Source of the DNA: Paramoeba atlantica | Taxonomy: Eukaryota > Discosea | Direction of reading: 5' to 3' | Length of the DNA stretch: 64,000 bases | NCBI GenBank assembly: GCA_977017575.1 | Contig: CDRNVI010000030.1 | Span: forward strand, 186,001 to 250,000 | Shown here: positions 10,231-21,084 of the stretch, one piece after another | Layout of the letters: every line of letters starts with the position of its first letter | How positions within the stretch are numbered: the first letter of the stretch is position 1 | Translations under genes and position numbers: made by a program | Notes under the pieces: model-generated | Database searches by the model: none | The model's input: only the letters and a program-made list of their open reading frames with translations | What the model was told of the DNA's origin: nothing

Positions 10231-11183
10231 TCGATGGATTGCTCGTTTTGCCCCAATTTCCAATGTACAGACAGTATTAGCTATAGTGTGCTCGCCCGCG
10301 CCCCCGAAAATGATATTGTCGAGTGGTTGAAAGGCCACAAACTTGTTTTCCAGAGTGTCAGCTGTAGCAAGCGGCATGAAATTCGCATTTGCGATCACTG
10401 GGTCTGCCCCAATCGTTTGTGTCGGAGTCGTACATACCACATGGAGCCACTCTTAAGTTCCTTCGGTCGCCAAGCCAAGTTCTATATGGTATGGCGAACG
10501 GCAATGGTCGTGATCAATTGACTCTGAAAACACTTTTAAGTAGTCAAACTGTCACAGAATTGACAAAAAAGTTGGAACGTATTGTTGCTTCCGTTCATGA
10601 AGTGCGAACTGCGGCTGCACGAGGCACTGTTACTATCATGCAGAAGGACGAAACTTGCTTTTCTAAGCCAAAAAGGGGGGGGTAATAACCGACCAGCCCG
10701 CATTCGCCAGGGGGGATCAACCTGGGCATACGTCCTGACACAGACCTCTCGTTCTCGGAAAGCTGAGCAGATATTTGCAGCACGCTGGATGAACGCCGTA
10801 GTTCCTCGACTAATGACCCTGTGTTTGAACTGGCCGCAAGCGAACGTACCATTGTTCACACGGATGGATGGAGAGGCAGCAATGCCTTGGGCAACAGACT
10901 CAACCATGGAACAGTAAACCATCGCCGTCACTGGGTTGATCCTGTCACCGGGGTGCACACTCAGACTGCTGAGCGCATGAACGGAATGTTGAAAAAAGAA
11001 GTCCGCATGCGGGGCAACGACACACTTGGTAGTGGAATAGAAGCGCGAGACAACCGGCTGAAGTTCACCGGAGAAGTTGTAAACGGCAAGCTGAAAAGAG
11101 GAGAACAAGACGGTCATGCTCTCCGTCGCCTGTTTCAAGACGTGAAGTGGTATTGCGAGAACGTGGAAATCGTTCCAGAATAA
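10231..11183 (+). pseudogene. IS1595/Merlin-like transposase pseudogene (type A)
   Basis: The pieces in order are a Cys-rich N-terminal region (CSKRHEIRIC.HWVCPNRLC, about 10360-10430), MQKDETCF with the first catalytic Asp (10639), then ERTIVHTDGWRGSNALGNRL with the second (about 10845), and GVHTQTAERMNGMLKKEV with the Glu (about 10960). The C-terminus is ARDNRLKF.GEVVNGKLKRG. The final 120-residue stretch is open, but the parts lie in three frames, so the gene is broken. Merlin elements move by cut and paste. Fragments of the same type occur at 29745, 31155 and 31480. Confidence 0.82.
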
Positions 11184-11399
11184 GTTTAAACTAGCGTTTA
11201 AGATAACTCGAAGAGAGGTTTAAGGTGCTATAAATTTTATAAAAGTCAATATGACCAGTCAATATGAGATTTTTCTGAAAGTGTGAAATATTGCTTGACT
11301 TTGACCGAAAAATGTTCTCGTATTCATCGTATTCGGTAATTTTATTAACTTTGCACCTATTTTTCTTGAGTTTTTGATCTGTCCTTCTCTGCATGGATT

Positions 11400-12085
11400 G
11401 TCCGGGGTGCACCACGGTGGCTTGCCTAGTCCTTGTCACTTCTATTTTGCAAATCACGGCGGAAAATGTCCTTCTCCGGCTGAAGAATCACTGTTTTGGG
11501 GCAAATACACCTTGCATTCGCTGCGGAGAGAGGCCTTGTAAAAAGCAATGTTTCAGGAAGCTTGAAAACGGCTCTAAATGCCGTTTAAAGATACCCGAAT
11601 TTGGCCCTTTTTTCCGTTCTAAATCCCAAGTAGTCGCCAAATTTCGGAGTTGGCTGCTCATTGCTCAAGGAAACCTACCCAGTCATGTGTTGCTCTGCAA
11701 TGTAGCATTTGTCAAGTGTATTCCGACATTAGGGAAATACAGAACGTATTCAACGTTCCACGTGGCCCCAGTATACAGCTGAAGTATCTCATGGTAGATG
11801 AGACGTACATCGGAAAACGCCTCCACCACCGCTGAAGAAAACATTCGCAAGCAAAAATTCTGGTTCATGACCGCGACAGAAGTTGATTCGACTACCGGAG
11901 AGTCTCTACAAACTTATTGGGAAGCTACTCTCCGTCGGACTAAAGATGTCTGCCATACTTTCATTCAGTCTGTTATTGGAAATCAAAATTCTATGGTGAT
12001 GGCGGATGAATGGAGGTCCTATCAGGGAACAGATGCATGTCGACATCTCACCATACAGGGAGGGGCACGAAAACTGACAAAGTAA
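11400..12085 (+). pseudogene. IS1595/Merlin-like transposase pseudogene (type B)
   Basis: An N-terminal zinc-ribbon-like stretch (C..CG..PC...C, about 11510-11550) is followed by LMVDETYIGKR with the first catalytic Asp (about 11790). Then comes MVMADEWRSYQG with the second (about 11995). The frame changes just after GKR, and the C-terminal third with the catalytic Glu is absent or unrecognisable. It lies directly downstream of a type A copy and differs clearly from it, so it is a second family. Confidence 0.75.
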
Positions 12086-12643
12086 GCATTTTAGCGTCCT
12101 AAGGGCTTTTGAGCTGTTTTTTTTTTCAAACGAGAGATCTCGTTTCGAAATATCATATCTACGCTATTTGGAGCCCATTTCTGCTAATCAAAGCAAACAT
12201 TAAAAAAACTGAAATTTTGGGCAAAATATTTTGCAAAAAGTACCGAAAAACGTAAAAAAAAGGCTTTTATTTCTTCTTTTTACCGTACTATAGGCAAACG
12301 CAATAGAAGAAACCGTCGCCAGCTATCACCAGAACAGTGTTCATATCCTGTACGCATTGTCTGCGCACACGAAAGAGAGCGTGGGACATCTATTCCGGAC
12401 ACGGCACGTATGATAAACTGTTCAGAGAGCTCTGTCTCTCTCGGTACGAAGCGCGAGAAGGTCGAGGGTGAAAATTTTCCTCCCCCTCAAAAAATATGAT
12501 ATAAAGATACCCAAAAATATAGATTTGTGAAATATTAATTCGTGAACAAATTTCGAAATGGCGAGCTGTATTCCGCATGTTTCCATAACGAAAAAGACGA
12601 ATACGTTCGTCACTGCACGCTTACCATTAATTTTTTGGAGCTA
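12086..12643. other. Intergenic, no gene recognised
   Basis: AT-rich sequence with two 60-codon frames opposite each other; nothing recognised. It probably includes the decayed 3' end of the Merlin copy upstream. Confidence 0.35.
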
Positions 12644-13632
12644 CCGTTACCCCCCCCCCTTACTTAGCCCCCACTTTTTGGCCCAAGACCCGTACTTTGT
12701 GGTGAAGTAAGGGGGATGGTGAAGTAAGGGGGGCGAATAAATGATTCAAAGTTCGATCAATTTATAGTTCTCTCGAAAATCCTCAAATTATTGAAGTACA
12801 CTATGCTATCGACATTGGGCGTAATTTCCTTTTCTTGAGTGTTGTAATACCTCGTGTTGCACATTCTATATTTTATGTTTCGTTTAGCTTGTCTACAATG
12901 TCCCATGGGCTTTTAACTTTCCCCCCATGAAAATTTCTTACATCGTGAAATTTAAATGGTGTCGCAGAACATAACCCATTGAACACCCATTTAAATTTTA
13001 GAACTACAAAACACTGTGGCGCAACTTTATGATCAAACTGACATGATGATGAAACTGACATGGAAGAAAAACGTTCTGAATTAGAAATGGTTCAACATAC
13101 TAAATCATTCCGGATAGCTCCGATCGGTCACTAGCAAGCCAGACCCTTCACAGATAGATTTGGAAGTTTCGAGGCCGAAGTCCTCTACCTGTTTTCGTTA
13201 GTACAAGGCGGCAACAACGCGCTGCTACCCGTTGCGTCGACGAATCGTACGGTAAACCCAAGACAATCTTCAAAAGTTATCATTCCTGCAGCTACGTAGC
13301 ATTCCTGTAACCGTTATCATTTCCCCCCGGAACGTTAAACCGGACTGTGGTTTAAAATCCTGGTATGACGGCGTCGTCTTCACCGACGTGTGCACCAAGA
13401 ACCTTTGTTCATCGATGTTTGTACGCCATCTGTGTCCCTCCTTCAAGACCACTGGGCGTGGCTCTGCCTCGCCTTACCCCGATGCAACGGTCGGTTGCAG
13501 TGCACCCCTCCGGCTGTGTAAAGAGGTGGTAAGTTGTCTGAGAAAAATCCGACACCCCCCTTACTTCACCACACGTCCAGCGACTAAATGTGGTGAAGTA
13601 AGGGGGGAGGCGAAGTAATGGGGGGGTAACGG
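12644..13632. mobile_element. Non-autonomous element with C-rich TIRs and TA duplication
   Basis: The left end reads CCGTTACCCCCCCCC and the right end reads GGGGGGGTAACGG, each flanked outside by TA (12642-12643 and 13633-13634). Inside both ends the motif GTGAAGTAAGGGGG is iterated (12701-12735 and 13558-13615), as in the pogo element at 49576-52054. The 989-bp body has no transposase. It carries a segment at about 13448-13545 that is the reverse complement of the structured repeat at 21161-21280. Likely a MITE of a pogo/Tc1-like family. Confidence 0.8.
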
Positions 13633-13634
13633 TA

Positions 13635-14874
13635 TTTAAGGTGCACTTTTCTTAAAATTGCCTTTCGCTCTTTGTTAAAGCTTCTCTGGCGCTTTCTTCC
13701 TTTGAGGCCGCGATTGATGCGTGATTGAAAAAAAGAGGCACCGTTGCTTTCAATACTTCGGACAATTCCTAAACTGGAAGCATGATGATGACAAACCAAA
13801 ATTTTTTGAAGATTTTGGAAGCATGGCGCGTGACCGAAGAGAAATGTCCTCACCATCACGAGGGTGGCAAAGTTCGTGACTCTGCTTCTAGTATTTGTTG
13901 GAGGCGATGTAAGCACGGAAGTTGCAGAAAATGATTGTCTCGATTACATCCTTACTTTTTTGCAGATGTGCGCAAACCGTTCCACAAATTTTAGTTTTGG
14001 TAAACCATTACGAAATTGCCATCCAGTTTCATCCGCTGCCATCTAAATCTTCATAGTGTCCAACTGATGAAGGGATTTAATAATAAAGTTTCAATTATTT
14101 CCATACACGAATATATTAGAAATTTACACCATATTTGCTCTACTTTTTGGTCAAAAAAATTGGTCATTTTTTCCCGGACATTTTTTTTTTCGAAACGGCA
14201 CTATAAGTGGGGGGGGCACAGTACAAATGCATAATAATAAATGATTTATTCATCATTTTGATGTCCTCGATCTTGGAGACTGTGCAGCTAACCGGTCCCC
14301 TCCCTGTGCCCTCTTGTGCCATTTCATGCCATTTCCATGTCAACCCACACTGGAAATAATGAGGTTTTTAAAATGGAAATAAGGAGAATTCAACGATCAA
14401 GGGGTTCCATTGTCTACCAATCTCCGAAAAAGCAAGTAAAAAGCGAGTAAAGCGAAAAGCAGAACTTTCCGAAATCGGAGATTTCGTTGATTGGTACGTA
14501 GAACCGGCAGAACTCTACGTAGAATACCAACTATGAGGGTAGTGAAATTTTGGTAGTGAATTTTTTTTACCTTTTATGTTAGCTAGTTCTTTTGCCTACA
14601 GCTACGTATTGTGCCTATAGCTAGTTACTGTGCCGGGGGGCACCGGGAATATGGTTTCCTTTTTTCTTTTCATCTGAACCTCGCCCATCACTAAAATAAT
14701 GTACATCGAATAAATAAAAAAGGAGCGACACAAGAAGCGGGGTTACACTTGTCACCTGAGATACAGATCTCGGCATGAAACTGCATACTAAAAATGAAGT
14801 CTGCCCTTTGATAAACGTGCGGAAAGATTCACAATTCATATCTATTTCAACTACAATAAACTTGTATTTCGACG
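13635..14874. other. Intergenic with a solo C-rich transposon end
   Basis: No gene is recognised. At 14201-14221 the text CTATAAGTGGGGGGGGCACAG followed by TA has the form of the pogo-like termini in this window (compare the right end of 49576-52054). I see no partner end. A Pro/Cys-poor AT-rich remainder holds short frames without domains. Confidence 0.4.
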
Positions 14875-15714
14875 CTACGAATCGCCCAAGTATTTGGCGT
14901 CTATCTCTCCATCAAACGGGTTGTGGCCCAACGCAAGCCGTTCAAGGCCTGACGGCAGTTTGTCCAAACGCAATTCGCCGCTGAATTTGTTGTGGGACAA
15001 AGTCAAGTACTTCATTGTCGGAGGTAACTTTGTGAGATTTATTACACCACTAAATTCATTTTGTTCTAAATTCATCTCGTTCATATTCAATGGAAGCGAC
15101 GTCAAATCTACGGGCCCAGTGAAACGATTTTCCCACAATAAGAGGTCTTCCATGGTAGGTGGCAGTCTCGTAAAGCACACATTCCCCGTGAACTTGTTCA
15201 TGGATGCGCTAAACGAATATAGTGATGGGGGAAGCGATGTCAAATCTAATGAACCCTCAAACACATTTTGACTCAGCTCTAGATTTTCTAGTTTATCCGG
15301 CAAACCATCTAATCGAATTTCGCCTCTCAATTGATTATGCTGCACAGAAAAATGCTTCACCATTTTCGGAATATCCGTCAAATCTAGACTTCCTATTAAA
15401 CCGTAGTCCCAAAGATTTGGACATGCTGACTGGTCCATTTGATGCCAATGAATAGCTTCTGGTTCGCCTTGTTCGTTACACTCCACCCGATTCCACTCGC
15501 ACGCAGGCATATCCGTACCCCACGTGTAGTGAGGATTTTCAATATTGCGAACGAGACGTGCGAGTTGGTATTCCAACGGAAGATTCGCGACGCTCACTTT
15601 TGCGGCTCTTTTACGCGGTCTCGGACTCACCGTTGTGTTTTCTTTATCACTTAACTTGCGCCTCTTATGATCTGGGGAGGGTGCGTCTTCAAACTTTACG
15701 GTAAGCATATCCAT
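14875..15714 (-). CDS. Leucine-rich-repeat protein, KENTTVSPRP subfamily
   Basis: 279 residues, intact, intronless. The N-terminus MDMLTVKFEDAPSPDHKRRK is followed by KENTTVSPRPRKRAAKVSV, a basic, Ser/Pro-rich arm with possible nuclear-import signals (KRRK, RKRAAK). The cap is LPLEYQLARLVRNIEN (about residue 44) and TWGTDMPACEWNRVEC. Six 23-residue repeats follow, e.g. LPPTMKYLTLSHNKFSGEL. The protein ends GEIDAKYLGDS. There is no membrane segment. Close relatives are at 19665, 28701 and 31874. The start is supported by the conserved pyrimidine-rich leader just upstream (15715-15760). Confidence 0.88.
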   Translation of the reverse strand: MDMLTVKFEDAPSPDHKRRKLSDKENTTVSPRPRKRAAKVSVANLPLEYQLARLVRNIENPHYTWGTDMPACEWNRVECNEQGEPEAIHWHQMDQSACPNLWDYGLIGSLDLTDIPKMVKHFSVQHNQLRGEIRLDGLPDKLENLELSQNVFEGSLDLTSLPPSLYSFSASMNKFTGNVCFTRLPPTMEDLLLWENRFTGPVDLTSLPLNMNEMNLEQNEFSGVINLTKLPPTMKYLTLSHNKFSGELRLDKLPSGLERLALGHNPFDGEIDAKYLGDS

Positions 15715-15760
15715 GAAAGAGGAGAGAGGTTGAACAGAGTAAAACAGTTGTGTTCAAGAT
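15715..15760 (-). promoter_or_regulatory. Conserved pyrimidine-rich leader of the LRR subfamily
   Basis: Just upstream of the ATG, on the minus strand, ACTCTGTTCAACCTCTC lies in a C/T-rich run. The same block precedes the LRR starts at 20495-20507, 29552 and (partly) 32719. In the second it contains CTCACAG. A pyrimidine tract followed by AG is what euglenozoan trans-splicing uses to add the SL, so this may be the splice-acceptor region. Conservation is seen; the role is inferred. Confidence 0.5.
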
Positions 15761-16084
15761 TAAACATTGTTCTCTACAAATAGCGGTTCAAGTGATAAAG
15801 GGAACAAAAGTCGCTTTCGAGTTATTCTACGCAGATTCCTGTTTGATACCATTTGTCTTCCAAAAGTGGATAATAGTGCTTTGTCTTCGATGGAGATCAA
15901 AATTCCTTTTGTCCGCGTTCGGTAAAGAAAACACTTGGGGTAGTCTTCAACATTAATTAATAGTGAGGGGAAACTGTGGTTGTTGAGCGAGCATTACACG
16001 CTTTTCACAGCATTTGTAAACACGCTTGATACCGGTCTCAAGCCCGGCGTCGTCGTTTCCTCGACGAAGTGTGAGGGTGTAGGA
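15761..16084. other. Intergenic, no gene recognised
   Basis: A 68-codon frame at 15750-15956 has no domain and overlaps the conserved LRR upstream region; I do not call it a gene. Confidence 0.35.
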
Positions 16085-16222
16085 GGAGGGTCATCCCTCA
16101 GGTTAGTTGGGGTCATCCCCAGGAGTACTCGGAGGGTCATCCCTCAGTTTAGTTGGAATCATCTCCAGGAGCACTAGGAGGGTCATCCCTCAGGTAGTTG
16201 TTGTCCCAGGAGTACTTGGAAA
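16085..16222. repeat. 46-bp minisatellite, three copies
   Basis: Units start at 16085, 16131 and 16177, each beginning GGAGGGTCATCCCTCAG and ending in a variant of CCAGGAGTACT. Units differ by substitutions and the last is shorter. Confidence 0.85.
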
Positions 16223-16599
16223 AGTAAGAATCTTTTGGTCAGGAGGGAAGGGGCACCTATTGCTTGCCTATATTCACGTTAACCTTATCAACATGGGTTT
16301 GGTCCCGGTATCAAGTTGCCTACGAAGTGAAAATACCAGCGTGGGTATTACTTTCTCAGGATAATAGCAACGCCACGTTTCCACCTAATCCGAAATGGAG
16401 CTTGTTTGCCCGAAATGATGAAAAAGGAAAGAGAAAGAGGTCAAACTGATTTCTAAACAAGACTTGTGGTACTTATTTCTTGCAAATAACGTAAAGTTAT
16501 ATGGCGAAATTGATCTTTTGACAATTTTTGATTATTTAAGCTCAATATAGGTAAGCAAGCTTCGAAGAGGCAGAGTGATGGTTCTTATGAAAATATGAG

Positions 16600-17250
16600 C
16601 TCTGAGGGTTGCGACTCTTTCGAGTGCACAAAAAAGGCCTAGCGCTTTCGCCAGAGGAAAAAGTGGACATGAAGTTGAAGATCACTTATTGCGAAGAGAT
16701 TTCTCTGGAGTCCTTGTGTGTCCTACTAAATGCGGCCCCGGAGGAAACATGCCTCACGGCAATAATTTCCTTTGTGGAGCAATGCTTCCCAAGCTCTACA
16801 AAGGAAGAGAAATCAAAAATCACTCGGCGGGTCTTCAAGGTAGCCCGCGCGAACAACGCTACTTAGTTTAAGGAGGAGGTGAAACACCAAATTAAGTGCC
16901 GTAATCTCGCGAAGTTACTCATGGTCCCCCCAAAAGAAACAGCTAAGAAACGTCTTCGTTCTTCAAACCTAGAACTAAATGCAGTACTACTTGTACTTGG
17001 CACTGCTGAGGACCCTTTTCTAGGAGGAGACCGGTGGGGAGCTATGCATTACGATGCGTCGTTCCGGAGCTTTGCTGGAGATTTGTTCATCTCCGCGTTT
17101 GGAACGCACTGTTCAGTCTTGTTTCAAAAGGCTGAGAAGGCTCATAGTGCGGGTGAAGTCCGCTCAAATGAAAAGCATTTCCTCGCGCTAACCCATTTTC
17201 ACAAGCGATATTCAGGACCTCAAGGAGTTCTATATATTCGAAGATAAAGT
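16600..17250 (+). pseudogene. Unidentified coding remnant, repeated at 28226
   Basis: Two frames follow one another: 16609-16866 (85 codons, Lys/Glu-rich, containing LSPEEKVDMKLKITYCEE) and 16879-17247 (122 codons, containing GDRWGAMHYDASFRSFAGDL). The segment 16988-17165 recurs at 28226-28400 with a similar peptide (GDRWGAMHYDALLRSFAGDL), so it belongs to a dispersed element. The frames meet at a stop, and I do not recognise the family. Confidence 0.4.
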
Positions 17251-17482
17251 CCCGCTTCTAAGGCAAAGTGAAGACGTCAAGGTTAAGCAAGGCCGATGGA
17301 GTGAAGTTTAAGTGAACAACACTATTTGATGCGAAAAAGGGTTTCGTAAGTACAAAATAAATCAAGTCACGTACAGAAAGGAAAAAAGACAGATTGTACG
17401 GCTGAAGTTTACTATTTTTAAATAACAGAGAACTCCTAAGGAACAATCGCCTATTATTACTCGTAGAGGAACAAAGCCCTCC

Positions 17483-17719
17483 GTGAAGTTTCACCCGCAG
17501 CCCCTCAAATCTATGAGTGAATACTTTTCAGTAGTAAAGCCAAAGTCTTTCGGGGCTACTATTGCAGGGAGGAGGGTCATTTTGCTGACAAATGTCGCAA
17601 CAAAACAGTTTGCTACGCATGTTAGGCTCAGGTGGGCCATAAAAGAAGCTCAGAGAAATGCCCCAAAAGCAAGTCGAAAATACAAGTTCAAGCGCACAAG
17701 CACTATCCCCCGCACATAA
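17483..17719 (+). other. Short hypothetical ORF, unidentified
   Basis: 78 codons, basic in its second half (RKYKFKRT). It begins in the dispersed CACCCGCAGCCCCTCA motif and runs into a C-rich iterated region. No domain is seen; it is probably not a gene. Confidence 0.2.
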
Positions 17720-18083
17720 TTGTCACCGCCCGCCCCCTACTTATTTGTCAGTTCTGGGGAAAGATCGTAAACTCACCCCCCTACATGATTGTCAGCCTGA
17801 CAAAACAGGCGCAGCGAAGCGGCGCCGATTTTTCTTTTGCAATTTTTTTCAAAAATAAATTAGTTTATTGTCCCATCACACAACTTGCAAGCATTAAACA
17901 ACTTGCGAAGAGATAAAACTACCGTTTCTGTACTGATTTTCAAAAAAAGATCAAAAAATGTTTCAATTTTGATCGCGCCCAACGAGACCAACCCCTTAGT
18001 TATTTGTCATCCACCGAACGCCCCCCCTAGTCATTTGTCACTTTTCTCCAAAAAGGGGTGACAAGTAAGTAGGGGGGGTATAG
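17705..18083. repeat. Transposon end with iterated C-rich subterminal motif
   Basis: The motif CCCCCTACTTATTTGTCA and variants occur at about 17709, 17733, 17776, 17991 and 18020, with an inverted copy at 18050-18077. The inverted copy ends in AGGGGGGGTATAG at 18083, followed by TA. This is the organisation of the pogo element at 49576 (TIR plus iterated subterminal motif). The opposite end is not recognised. Confidence 0.6.
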
Positions 18084-18280
18084 TAATTACATAGTTTTTT
18101 GTTTTGAGAGAAATAAAGGATGAAAACAATAAAGGATGACAATAAAGGATGAAATTTAATTAAAGTTTGCTACAATCTCTAATATTATAATGTGATTTTT
18201 TATCTGAACAGTTTTAAAAAGTTTATCAATAAAAACGTATCCGCATCGTGCACCGAAGCGAAATCTACGCGATTCGCTCA

Positions 18281-18590
18281 AGTATGAATCAAAAGATGAC
18301 ATGCGTCATGATCACCTTGTGGACGCAGCAGTAAGAAAGAGCACGAAGCGTGAGAGGGATCGTGACTGGAGAATACTCCAATCTGTATTGAACATTGGCG
18401 AGACCAAGGAAGTGAAATTTGATGACTTCCTCGACATGCTTTGATTACTCGCTGAGACGTACAAAAATTCAAGGTTAGAGAAGTTTAGAAGGGACGATCT
18501 AAAAGTAAACTTCTTAGTCGAGTTGGAATGGCTTTACTCTCAAGTAGTTACGGTTTCGCTTGCCGAGGAAATCATACTTTGGACAAAGTA
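18281..18590 (+). pseudogene. Unidentified coding remnant with internal stop
   Basis: A frame from 18281 reads KYESKDDMRHDHLVDAAV, then KSTKRERDRDWRILQSVLN and VKFDDFLDML, a TGA stop at about 18442, then LLAETYKNSRLEKFRRDDL and LVELEWLYSQVV. The charged, regular composition suggests a once-real gene. It lies 20 bp upstream of a Merlin fragment and could be part of the same element. Family unknown. Confidence 0.4.
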
Positions 18591-18612
18591 AGATTTCCAT
18601 TGTGCAATACGT

Positions 18613-19011
18613 GTGCGAGGTGATGGTACAGAATTTGCACAGACAATTGCTGTGACGACACGAAAGAACAAATTATCTCAAATGTTCATTGAAGTGGTAC
18701 CTCATCGCAAGGCAAGCACTTTGTTTACTCGCATTGAAGGGGGGACTAGAATTTGGACTGACGGGGCGCGGCACTATGCCCGCCTAGGTGAGCGTTACAA
18801 GTGGAATAGTGTAAACCACTGCCGAGAAGGTCACGCACACGGGCGTTCACGCGAACACTGGAGTGTGCAAATTCTGTTGCAAAGAACAGCTGAATCTAAA
18901 AGAAAATATGTTAGGAAGAAAAGTGGGACGAAGGGCAGATGGCGAGCAATGCTCAAGAATGCAATGGCAGTCTACGAAACAACGGCGGAAATGTGGTGCT
19001 GCGCATCTTAG
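18613..19011 (+). pseudogene. IS1595/Merlin-like transposase fragment (type C)
   Basis: 132 codons. GGTRIWTDGARHYARLG carries the second catalytic Asp, followed by YKWNSVNHCREGH, the usual place of the NH motif. The expected Thr-Glu-Arg block with the catalytic Glu is replaced by SREHWSVQ, where a Glu is present in altered context. The N-terminal third with the first Asp is missing or frameshifted. Rated as a relic. Confidence 0.65.
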
Positions 19012-19412
19012 AGAAACTGCACGAACATTCTTCGTGTATTCATTCGTATGTCTTGTGTTTTTTCATGCAGGGCAAGACCTGCAGAGATATTTAGTCCCAG
19101 CAGGGGTAAACGCAATCAACGTTCCCTGCTGGAGCCTTTTGCCTTCCGCAGCGAGACAGGGAAAAGCGCGGGATATCTTCCCCGGGAAGGCGAAAAGAAA
19201 CGTCCTCATCGGGATATGATGTCCTGAGATGTTGTGTAAACGCAGTGCGTCAGGAAAGATATACGGATTTGTGGGACGCGAATGGTATTCTCATCGTACA
19301 TGCTACAAATGACTTCCATGGTTCATGATACAACATGGTCAGGGCCATGGATGCATGCTGGCAAATGGAGTTCATGATGCATCAAAAAGCACTATGGATG
19401 GGTGTGAAAATA

Positions 19413-19472
19413 TGCCCATTTCCGGGAGAGAAAAGATGAGCTAGGAGAAAAAGTACAAGGCACAGAAACATT
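19413..19472 (-). ncRNA. Spliced-leader RNA-like relic (copy C)
   Basis: The minus strand reads TGTTTCTGTGCCTTG then TACTTTTTCTCC and ends in the hairpin CCCGGAAATGGGCA (stem CCCG/TGGG, loop GAAA). It aligns with the SL RNA candidate at 21440-21555 but lacks three bases at the splice junction and the 5' half of the exon. It is a decayed copy. Confidence 0.55.
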
Positions 19473-19664
19473 TAAACAGCATTTAACGAAGCTAAAGTTG
19501 TAAGCTGAAAGTTATTTCCTCTACATAAAATTTTCAAAACCCCCAAGAATTGTAAAATTTCTGAAGAATGCAAATTTTCCTTTAATTTAACCCCTCTCGC
19601 CTAATGAAGTGCAACCATTCATAATTTTTCTGTATTTCCAAGGACAAAACATTAATCAACCCTT

Positions 19665-20507
19665 TCAGTTTTCCAAGAATTTAGCGTCTATCTCTCCTTC
19701 AAACTGGTTGTGACCCAGCGCAAGCTGCTCAAGACCTGACGGCAGTTTGTCCAAACGCAATTCGCCGCTGAATTTGTTATGGGATATCGACATATACTTC
19801 ATTGTCGGAGGTAACTTTGCGAGATTTATTTCACCACTAAATTCATTTCGTTCTAAATTTATATGCCACATTTTCGATGGAAGCGACGTCAAATCTACGG
19901 ACCCAGTCAAACGATTATCCCCCAACAAAAGTTGTTCCATGGGAGGTGGAAGTCTCGTAAGGCACACATTCCCTGTAAAGTTGTTCTTGTATGAACAGAA
20001 CAAATATAGTGATTGGGGAAGCGATGTCAAATCTAATGAACCCTCAAACTCATTTTGACTCAAGTCTAGATTTTCCAGTTTATCCGGCAAACCATCTAAT
20101 CGAACTTCGCCTCTCAATTGATTCTTGTTCACAGAAAAACGCTTCACCAATTTTGGAATATCCGTCAAATCGAGACTCCCTTTTAAACCGTACTCCCAAT
20201 GATCTTGACAGTCCGAATCCTCCATTTGCTCCCAATAAATATCGTCGGGTTCCCCTTGTTCGTTACAAATTACCCGATCCCACTTGCACGCAGGCGTATC
20301 CGTGTCCCACGTGTTGTGAGGATTTTCAATATTGCGAATGAGACGTGCGAGTTGGTATTCCAATGGAAGATTCGCGACGCTCACTTTTGCGGCTCTTTTA
20401 CGCGGTCTCGGACTCACCGTTGTGTTTTCTTTATCACTTAACTTCCGCCTTTTATGATCTGGGGAGCGTGCGTCTTCAAAGCTTACGGTAAGCATAAATG
20501 TATGCAT
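19665..20507 (-). CDS. Leucine-rich-repeat protein, KENTTVSPRP subfamily
   Basis: About 280 residues from MHTFMLTVSFEDA; the frame is open further upstream to 20585, but the homologues start at MLTV and a pyrimidine tract with CACAG lies between. The arm is RSPDHKRRKLSDKENTTVSP, then LPLEYQLARLIRNIEN and TWDTDTPACKWDRVIC, six 23-residue repeats and GEIDAKFLEN. It is about 80 per cent like 28701 and 31874 by eye. Intact. An LRR fragment from the same subfamily lies just upstream at 20827-20970. Confidence 0.88.
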   Translation of the reverse strand: MHTFMLTVSFEDARSPDHKRRKLSDKENTTVSPRPRKRAAKVSVANLPLEYQLARLIRNIENPHNTWDTDTPACKWDRVICNEQGEPDDIYWEQMEDSDCQDHWEYGLKGSLDLTDIPKLVKRFSVNKNQLRGEVRLDGLPDKLENLDLSQNEFEGSLDLTSLPQSLYLFCSYKNNFTGNVCLTRLPPPMEQLLLGDNRLTGSVDLTSLPSKMWHINLERNEFSGEINLAKLPPTMKYMSISHNKFSGELRLDKLPSGLEQLALGHNQFEGEIDAKFLEN

Positions 20508-20686
20508 GAAGGAGCTGTGAGATTGAACAGAGTAAAAAAACATATGTTCAAGCTTAAAATTAGTCCTCTCCAAAGAACGGTTCAAGTGATAAAGGGACGA
20601 GTGATAAAAACGTCTTCGAGTTATTTTACGTAGAAATAAATCTATTAAATATATTTAATAGACCGCACCGAGATCGCACAGAATCC

Positions 20687-20704
20687 CCACCCGCAGCCCC
20701 TCAA
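20687..20704. repeat. Dispersed motif CACCCGCAGCCCCTCA
   Basis: The 16-base motif also occurs at 17492-17507, 40045-40060, 56694-56709 (one change) and 62180-62195 (first base changed), and inverted at about 59638. Here and at 62153 it is preceded by a CACCGAGA(C/T)CGCAC(C/A)GAATCCC module. It looks like a transposon terminus; the sequence following it here (20705-20800) resembles the sequence downstream of the type A Merlin copy (11205-11290). Confidence 0.6.
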
Positions 20705-20826
20705 TTTAAGATGCTATAAAATTACTATAAAAATTGTGAAAGTCTATATGACCACACAATATGATATTTTTTTAAAGTGTGAAATAAAGCTTGGCCTTCT
20801 TTGCCTTACTGATACAGTAACAAAAA

Positions 20827-20970
20827 CCCAACGCAAGGTCCCAAAGACCTGGCGGCAGTTTGTCCAAACACAATTTGCCGCTGAATTTGTTATGGGATAA
20901 CGACAAATACTTCATTGTTGGAGGTAATTTCGTGAGATTTATTTCACCACTAAACTCGTTTCGTCGTAAT
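20827..20970 (-). pseudogene. LRR gene fragment
   Basis: About 145 bp nearly identical to 28771-28915, covering the last two repeats of the LRR gene at 28701-29552. Both edges are abrupt. It is an orphan piece without cap or start. Confidence 0.85.
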
Positions 20971-21084
20971 TTTGATGTTCATGCGCTCGTTGGCGCAGAG
21001 ATACAGCCCTTGATGCGACAGCCGATATCATCGGCACAATCCGTATTGACGGGTGTCGCACCAAGGGGGTTTAGCTCGGACTCT

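Noticed and set aside
14894-15455. Long plus-strand frames opposite LRR genes (also at 19747, 28804, 31956, 42866, 57297)
   Set aside because: They are mirror frames created by the repeated LRR codons and conserved only as a by-product of the minus-strand genes.
17915-17945. SL-like text ACTACCGTTTCTGTACTGAT
   Set aside because: Only GTTTCTGTACT agrees with the leader core; there is no TTG|GT junction and no intron-like hairpin after it. Chance or a transposon piece is as likely.
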